This document shows positions 58,531-64,000 of a DNA stretch of 64,000 nucleotides, one piece after another. A model generated the notes under the pieces. The model was not told where the DNA came from. It made no database searches and saw only the letters and a list, made by a program, of their open reading frames with translations. Origin of the DNA: Dermacentor variabilis (Eukaryota; Arthropoda; Arachnida; Ixodida; Ixodidae); the NCBI RefSeq assembly GCF_050947875.1, contig NC_134568.1, forward strand, positions 263,322,315-263,386,314, read 5' to 3'. Within the stretch, counting starts at the first letter, position 1. Each line of letters opens with the position of its first letter. Both the position numbers and the translations under genes were made by a program.

Positions 58531-61500
58531 TTAAGCAAAGCTGGAAGGAGAGAAGACATACACCGAAATTTCATGTTACAGGAAGCCTGTCACACGTGTT
58601 TTCTCTTTGCACGAAGATGTCTAAAAGGAAGTATTACATGCATGTTACCTACGTAACGATATTGTATTTGAATTTCAAATCCACCGTCACCAGGTCTTTT
58701 CGCTATGCAAAGGCTGTAGCTTCGGACGTCATCTTGAGTCAGGAGAGCGAACACACACGTGGAATAACGTCGTAATGTTTCTGTGACGCATGGCGAAGCG
58801 TTCTCCTCCAGGACAAACAAAAGGGGTGCAGGGTGGCGTGAGTCGCTGTGATGTGAGCCGACTGCAGCAGCGTATCGCGAGCTGGGCACGTACCCAGGAT
58901 TTTCTTTCTTCCTCTAAGGGGGGGGGGGGGGAGGGGGGGCGCTCTTCAATGATCCTTTTTTTTACGTAAATTCTTGGATCACTGCAAGTATCACAGAAGC
59001 ATCACACCTACGTGGCGACATTCACGTAACGCGACTTTTCTTGCAAATGAGGGTCCGCGTCGCCGTGGTGTTTTTTTTTTTTGTTTTTTTTGTCGACTCT
59101 CAAGAAGCGCTTTCTTGCCAAATATGACCATAAACATCGCGTTTGTGCTCTTTATGGGCTTTGTGTGGGAGATATTAAGCTAAAAGGCTTGCTTCTGACG
59201 CAAAACTTAACAAAAACTGTCCTGGTTTTTCTCGTTAGTCACATTAAGACGAAGCATTTGTCAGCAGACTGCAAAAATTGCCAGGGTAAGTGCGGTAGTT
59301 ATGAGTGATAACCCGTAGGCTTGCGCACTGGTTCTTCGGCTCCATGTACAAACGCTAGCTACACGTCTTTTCTCTGCATCGCTATACTTAACCATGTGAA
59401 GTCACTTCATTGTTGTACAGTCAACAGCAAAACTTTACGGGATGCGGTTTCCCCTTCAAATGTGAATTCCTGCACTGTTAAGGTATGACACTCCGTATTT
59501 AATGAATCACTGCGTAGCTGGCGAAGGCTACTTACTACATGCTGGAACATTTAATTCCAAGCTGTGTGACCGCGCTTCGCGAGAATTCAGGTTCTTGGCA
59601 GATCCTGCATCCCGTAAACTTTTGAGGTTGACTCTACATACCCATTGCGTAGACTGTATATGTCCTTGGGCTGACACCCGAGGGGGGGGGGGTCAGCCCA
59701 AGGTAACTTTTCTAGGCAAATGAGGGGGAGTGGAGTACCTTTAGTACAAAATGTGAATAATGACCACCATTCGCCATAAAACCGCGTACAGCGGCAAAAG
59801 AGGAATTAAATAAGGTGTATGAGATACACCTCTCCTTTACTTGGAAAACAAGGAACCACATCAAATGGACTCGCGCAGGAAAGAAGCGCATGCATAACAC
59901 TGCCAAGAACAAGTAAACAAGCGAAAGTTTAAAATAAAGATTTCTAGTAGCGTTTTTTGAATTAGATCGGCAAGAATTCTAGAGAAATGTATATTTGCGG
60001 AACAATCACAGTTCTTTTGGATCCCTCGTTTACGGCTTTACCAAGTTAAGCGCCAAAACCAACTCCTATTGTTATTTGGGAAGTTGAGTTATTTATTTAT
60101 TGAGTTAGTTATTGTTATTTGGGATGTACAACCACGTAGAGCGCAGAACACTGCTGTTCTAGACGCACTGCGCCCACGCGGAAAGTTAGAAAAACACCTA
60201 CATAAGCACAGCAGAGAAGTGGCTACGTCAGGCAACTCGACTGATAACTGTAGAAGCGTCATTCAAAGCACACGGAATTGTTCTCCACTTCCGGCGGCAT
60301 TTTCTCTACTTACTTATTAAATAAAAATATGTTGATCCATAAATATTTTCACAAACAATGGTTAAATTTGTTAATTTTCGCTTTTCCTTCCCGTTTGGCT
60401 TTTGCCCTTGCTCTCTCCTTTAATAGACCACCTAATTTTTCAACTCCTTGCGACTCTTGCTTCTAGTTTCCAATTTTGCACGAAAGGTGCTATACAATTA
60501 GGGAAAAACCAGACGAGCTAACGGGTGATAGTCATATTGCTTACGGGTTTAACGGTTATTGCAGGGTTTTATGATGGACGCTGCTTCGCATGATTTTATT
60601 TTCCACCTTATCTAGCCCATATCGCGGGTATATGATTCCGATGATCTACCAGCATCGCGGCGAGCCGTCATTCGAGTAAATAATGAAGCAAAAGGAAAAG
60701 TTAAATGCTACTGGCATATTTTCCAACCGCAACCTGTTCCACGAGCATACAGACTCGCTGACTACGAATCGAATCCCTTTCCTGGTCCCTCAATCAGTCT
60801 AAGCAAAGAAGGTTGAACTAGCGAAGCAACAGCGATGAGCGTGATCGTTGAATAGATGGTGACAAAGTGAGAGAGGCACAAAGGAAAGATGCCTCGACAT
60901 GCACCAATAGAAATTGACAACTGAACGCATCTCGAGTTAATCGCGTGGGCAACGAATCGATGAGAAAACTGGCCTTCACACCCCAGGAGATGCCGATCAC
61001 TACCGCCCTCCAAAAGGAGTGAAAAAGGCAACAAAATGTTGACCGCCGAATAGCTGTCGAGTCTCAAGATTGATTTGGCGGCGCTTTAGGAATGTGTGCA
61101 AGGAGTGGTGGCGTGGGCGGGACAGGGGGGAGGGGGGCGGAGGTATGCCGCCCCCCCCCCCTCTGGTTACGTGCTTGGAAAGAGTATACAAGATTTCACG
61201 AAAGCATTAGTGTTGTCATCATGTGCTGTGGACCAGGGGGGCTTTCTGGATAAACGCACGGCATTACGGCCGACTCTAGCTAAGGCATGTATATCATTGT
61301 ACGCATGCATACGTTTCTTTACAAACGTATATGTGCAGTAACTTCTAGCCGCCAGCTAAAGTGATCATTTGATCGTACTACAGCTAAATGACCACGACGC
61401 TTTTTGATCTAAGCTAAACTTATTCAACACGCCATTTTTTTTTTCTCTCCTTTTACTGCGCGTATGCCGCCAGGACTAATTCTCGTACTTTGTGGGCGTA

Positions 61501-64000
61501 CTTGCACAAACACGTAACCACTACATGGCGACGCTAAGCGTGCTGTATACGTTGTAAGACATGAGAGTACTATGTGTCATACATCGTGGGCTGTACCTCG
61601 TGACCCCTCGTGGCAGACATGGGTCAGCGACACTGTGTGCTTGCATCACGTTCGCAGAGGGAAGAGGCGCGACCAAGAACACCTTTTCTTTTTTTTTTTC
61701 ATTCTATTTTTTGCCGGACATTTCGAGCGCGTGTGTGCCTCAGTGCGCTCTCTTTGGGCCGTGCCCCTGCTTTCGGCCATTCCCACAGACCCCGAGACTC
61801 TTGCGAGAGTGAAAAAAAAAGAGCCATTTTTTCTTTCCGTGGCATCATTTGTGATCCGCGTCAGTGACGTAACGCTTGCGTCTTTAAATAGAAAGTCTGC
61901 TCGCTAGGTGGAGGAGAGGTGGGTAAAGAAACCGCCACCAAGGGCCGAGGTGCAATTAAAGCGTGAGTTAACACTCGCGCTGCATTAGGGCAGCCGTAGC
62001 CTCGGCGAAAGTAATGAATAATAATAATAAAATAGAGAAAACAACACTGGCACGAAGTACACAAAAGGTTACGTGGGCGTAAGAGATAATTAAAAGGCGA
62101 TGCTGAGGCCTGCGCCAGCCCCTCTCGGAGGCGCTAGAACGACGCGCACGCTGTTTAGCGGCCCTGGCCTCGTCGTTAATCAGCTGCGCTGCCGCAGAGA
62201 GAAGGCCCTCCGAGCGCCGACCTTTGGGTCGCTAGGCCCCGCCTTCACTCCGTTCTGACTTCCCATTTCTCTCCGTACACTTGGCAGAAAGTGCGCGCGA
62301 AGGCATCCAAGCTGGGTTCGGTATTGTTTTTGTTAGCAAAGCGGGAGTTAATCGAAAACAAAGGCAAATGAAGTTTATCAGCGTTTCGGCCAAGTCATGT
62401 GCGTGATGCTGGGATTCTAAAGAAAGCAGGCGAGACGGGAGGTATGAGGCGGGCTCAGAATCGGGCACCAAAGCCGAGCTGTTTTTCGAGGGCGGTTGGC
62501 TGGCGCTTCTTGCATACTTTCTCACACCTTCGCTGTTAGGTGCGTGGCCGTGCTGTCTTTTTTTTTTTATACGGTTGATTTCCTAACGTGCGAAGCTTAG
62601 CGTACTTTTCTCCTTTGTATTTAGCGTGCTTTACATAGACCGTTGCACGTGCCTTACCAGAGAGCTCAAACGCTTTGCGCAGCCCGTATTCTCGATCGAT
62701 CACTTCCGGGGATATCAGTTTCAGTGGGCATAGCTTGCCAAAGCAGAGGAAGCGAATGCGAAGAAACGAATGGCGTACCTTTTGTAAGCGTTACTTTCGT
62801 GTTGCATAATTCTCGAACACACTCAGGCTTCCGGTAAAGGTTGGTCGATAATGCGGCCCTTGGTGAGAACTGAGTATCCCCATGTTACGAACGGTGGAAT
62901 AGAGCATGTGGTTGGTCTGCGTGGCTTCTCTATACAAAAAAAAATGTTTCCTAGCTGTTCATCGTGTTGCGAGATAAGCTTTTGAATTTCCACCTAAGAC
63001 GCTAAGTGGAGTCGTGTGCATGTGAAATGATATTCATGAGAATGACTGTACGCAACCACCCGACCTTGCATGTTTCATTATACACCTTCAACACAAGCGT
63101 GGACTTGTATCAGTGCTCTGGATCAAAATAAGGCTCGGGACATTCGTTGTTTCTAAACGTCTTTCCTGCGTACCTATACTTTCGCATTTTGAATTCCTGA
63201 ACTTAAGGGCCTTTTTAAGGAAGTAAGAAGTCCTTCAGTTGCCGCAAGCGTGCAACCTGCAGTTACGGCGCCTTCGTGGGGTTACCGCTTCATAGAAATA
63301 AGAGGGCAGGAAACGGGAACGAAGAAAACGCGTTCTCAAAAGGAAATGATGTAAAAACAAATGCCACAAAAGAAACTGCAGATCTTGATGCACTGGCGAA
63401 TGACGCACTGGCGAGAATTCCACGTGTATAGTATACAAGCTGTTACAGAAACGCGTGGAAAGCGCCGTGCCACGGGTGCAGACTGTGAGAGATCACTTCA
63501 AGCCACAACAGGATAGTGTATGATGCTAAGACATTAAGGATGTTCATATACACACGTACCACTGCAGTGGCGGCACAGAACGCCACATTATGGGGTAGAG
63601 AACAAAGGCATCCTCCACAATGTTTAGACGTCCGTTGCGCTGCTTATATCTCCTAAACGTCAGTTGTCAGTGAAGCTCCCCTTGGCGGATTTACCACTTA
63701 CATCAGATGAGAAAAACAAGTCCGCGACCTCATACACAATAAAGTGTCGCCACAGAGTCGAATAGATGGTTGGTTGGCGTCGTCCTGTGTTCAGGAGCAA
63801 GGAGAACGCTCGGCTCGTTAACAAGCAAGAAGGCAGAGTCAAAGACACGAGCCTGCTTCCCGTGAGTAGTATAACGGTAACGATTGCTAATTGCACGAAA
63901 ATAAATGTGCGAGGCCGTATTCTTACGCATGCTTACTCTCGCAAGTGTGTGCTTCCTTAAGACCATGCGGTGTATATGCTGTACCACGCTGCATGCGACC
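58531..64000. other. 5.5 kb without recognised gene or element
   Basis: Open frames are at most about 111 codons, overlapping and without family motifs. Poly-G tracts lie at about 58919-58938 and 59683-59692. A GC hairpin-like block at 61125-61163 pairs 'ggggggcgg' with 'ccgcccccc'. The interval 61560-62530 is more GC-rich than its neighbours but shows no recognisable exon. It may include host regulatory or untranslated sequence; I cannot support more. Confidence 0.45.

Overview
This is a gene-poor, transposon-dense stretch of an arthropod genome, most likely from a hard tick (Ixodidae). The main clue is three copies of a tRNA-headed SINE that resembles the Ruka-type SINEs I recall from Rhipicephalus and related ticks. 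The mix of Ty3/gypsy elements, RTE and RNase-H-bearing LINEs, a Penelope-like element, MITE-like inverted repeats and long TA/TG/GA/poly-G tracts also fits a large tick genome. I recognised no host protein-coding gene, no rRNA and no functional tRNA. Species identity is inference.

Layout. 1-2144: non-coding, one SINE, one cluster of GGGTG palindromes. 2145-6300: a damaged Ty3/gypsy element (copy 1). 6305-9336: an LTR plus the pol of a second, conventional Ty3/gypsy family, interrupted by a LINE at 7993-9055. 9337-12430: minus-strand copy 3, related to copy 1, with a solo LTR inside it. 12600-13356: another LTR with 80-bp and 34-bp tandem repeats. 13541-14285: an inverted-repeat-bounded element filled with a 129-bp satellite. 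16820-19244: a 5'-truncated but nearly open RTE LINE with target-site duplications. 22776-31445: a nest in which a foldback-like element contains RTE fragments, one of which was split by a full-length Ty3/gypsy element (copy 2, 24591-31186, paired LTRs). 31.4-43 kb: LINE pieces, a SINE, a solo LTR, MITE candidates and a 554-bp inverted repeat. 43-52 kb: mostly unassigned, with one GC-rich kilobase (45.83-46.87 kb), a LINE 3' half and a palindromic pair of a second SINE family. 52-55.5 kb: more SINE, microsatellites, a LINE RT lacking its catalytic motif and a gypsy fragment. 56.56-58.53 kb: a Penelope-like element with GIY-YIG domain. 58.5-64 kb: nothing recognised.

Most interesting point: copies 1, 2 and 3 form one Ty3/gypsy lineage whose pol order is protease - integrase - reverse transcriptase - RNase H. 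Integrase lies upstream of RT, as in Ty1/copia and in the Gmr1-like group that I recall mainly from deuterostomes. Copy 2 shows the order between paired LTRs; copy 1 shows it independently. All copies carry disabling lesions, so they are fossils, but the family looks recent enough to reconstruct its insertion history by eye (4-bp target duplications, nested order, solo LTRs).
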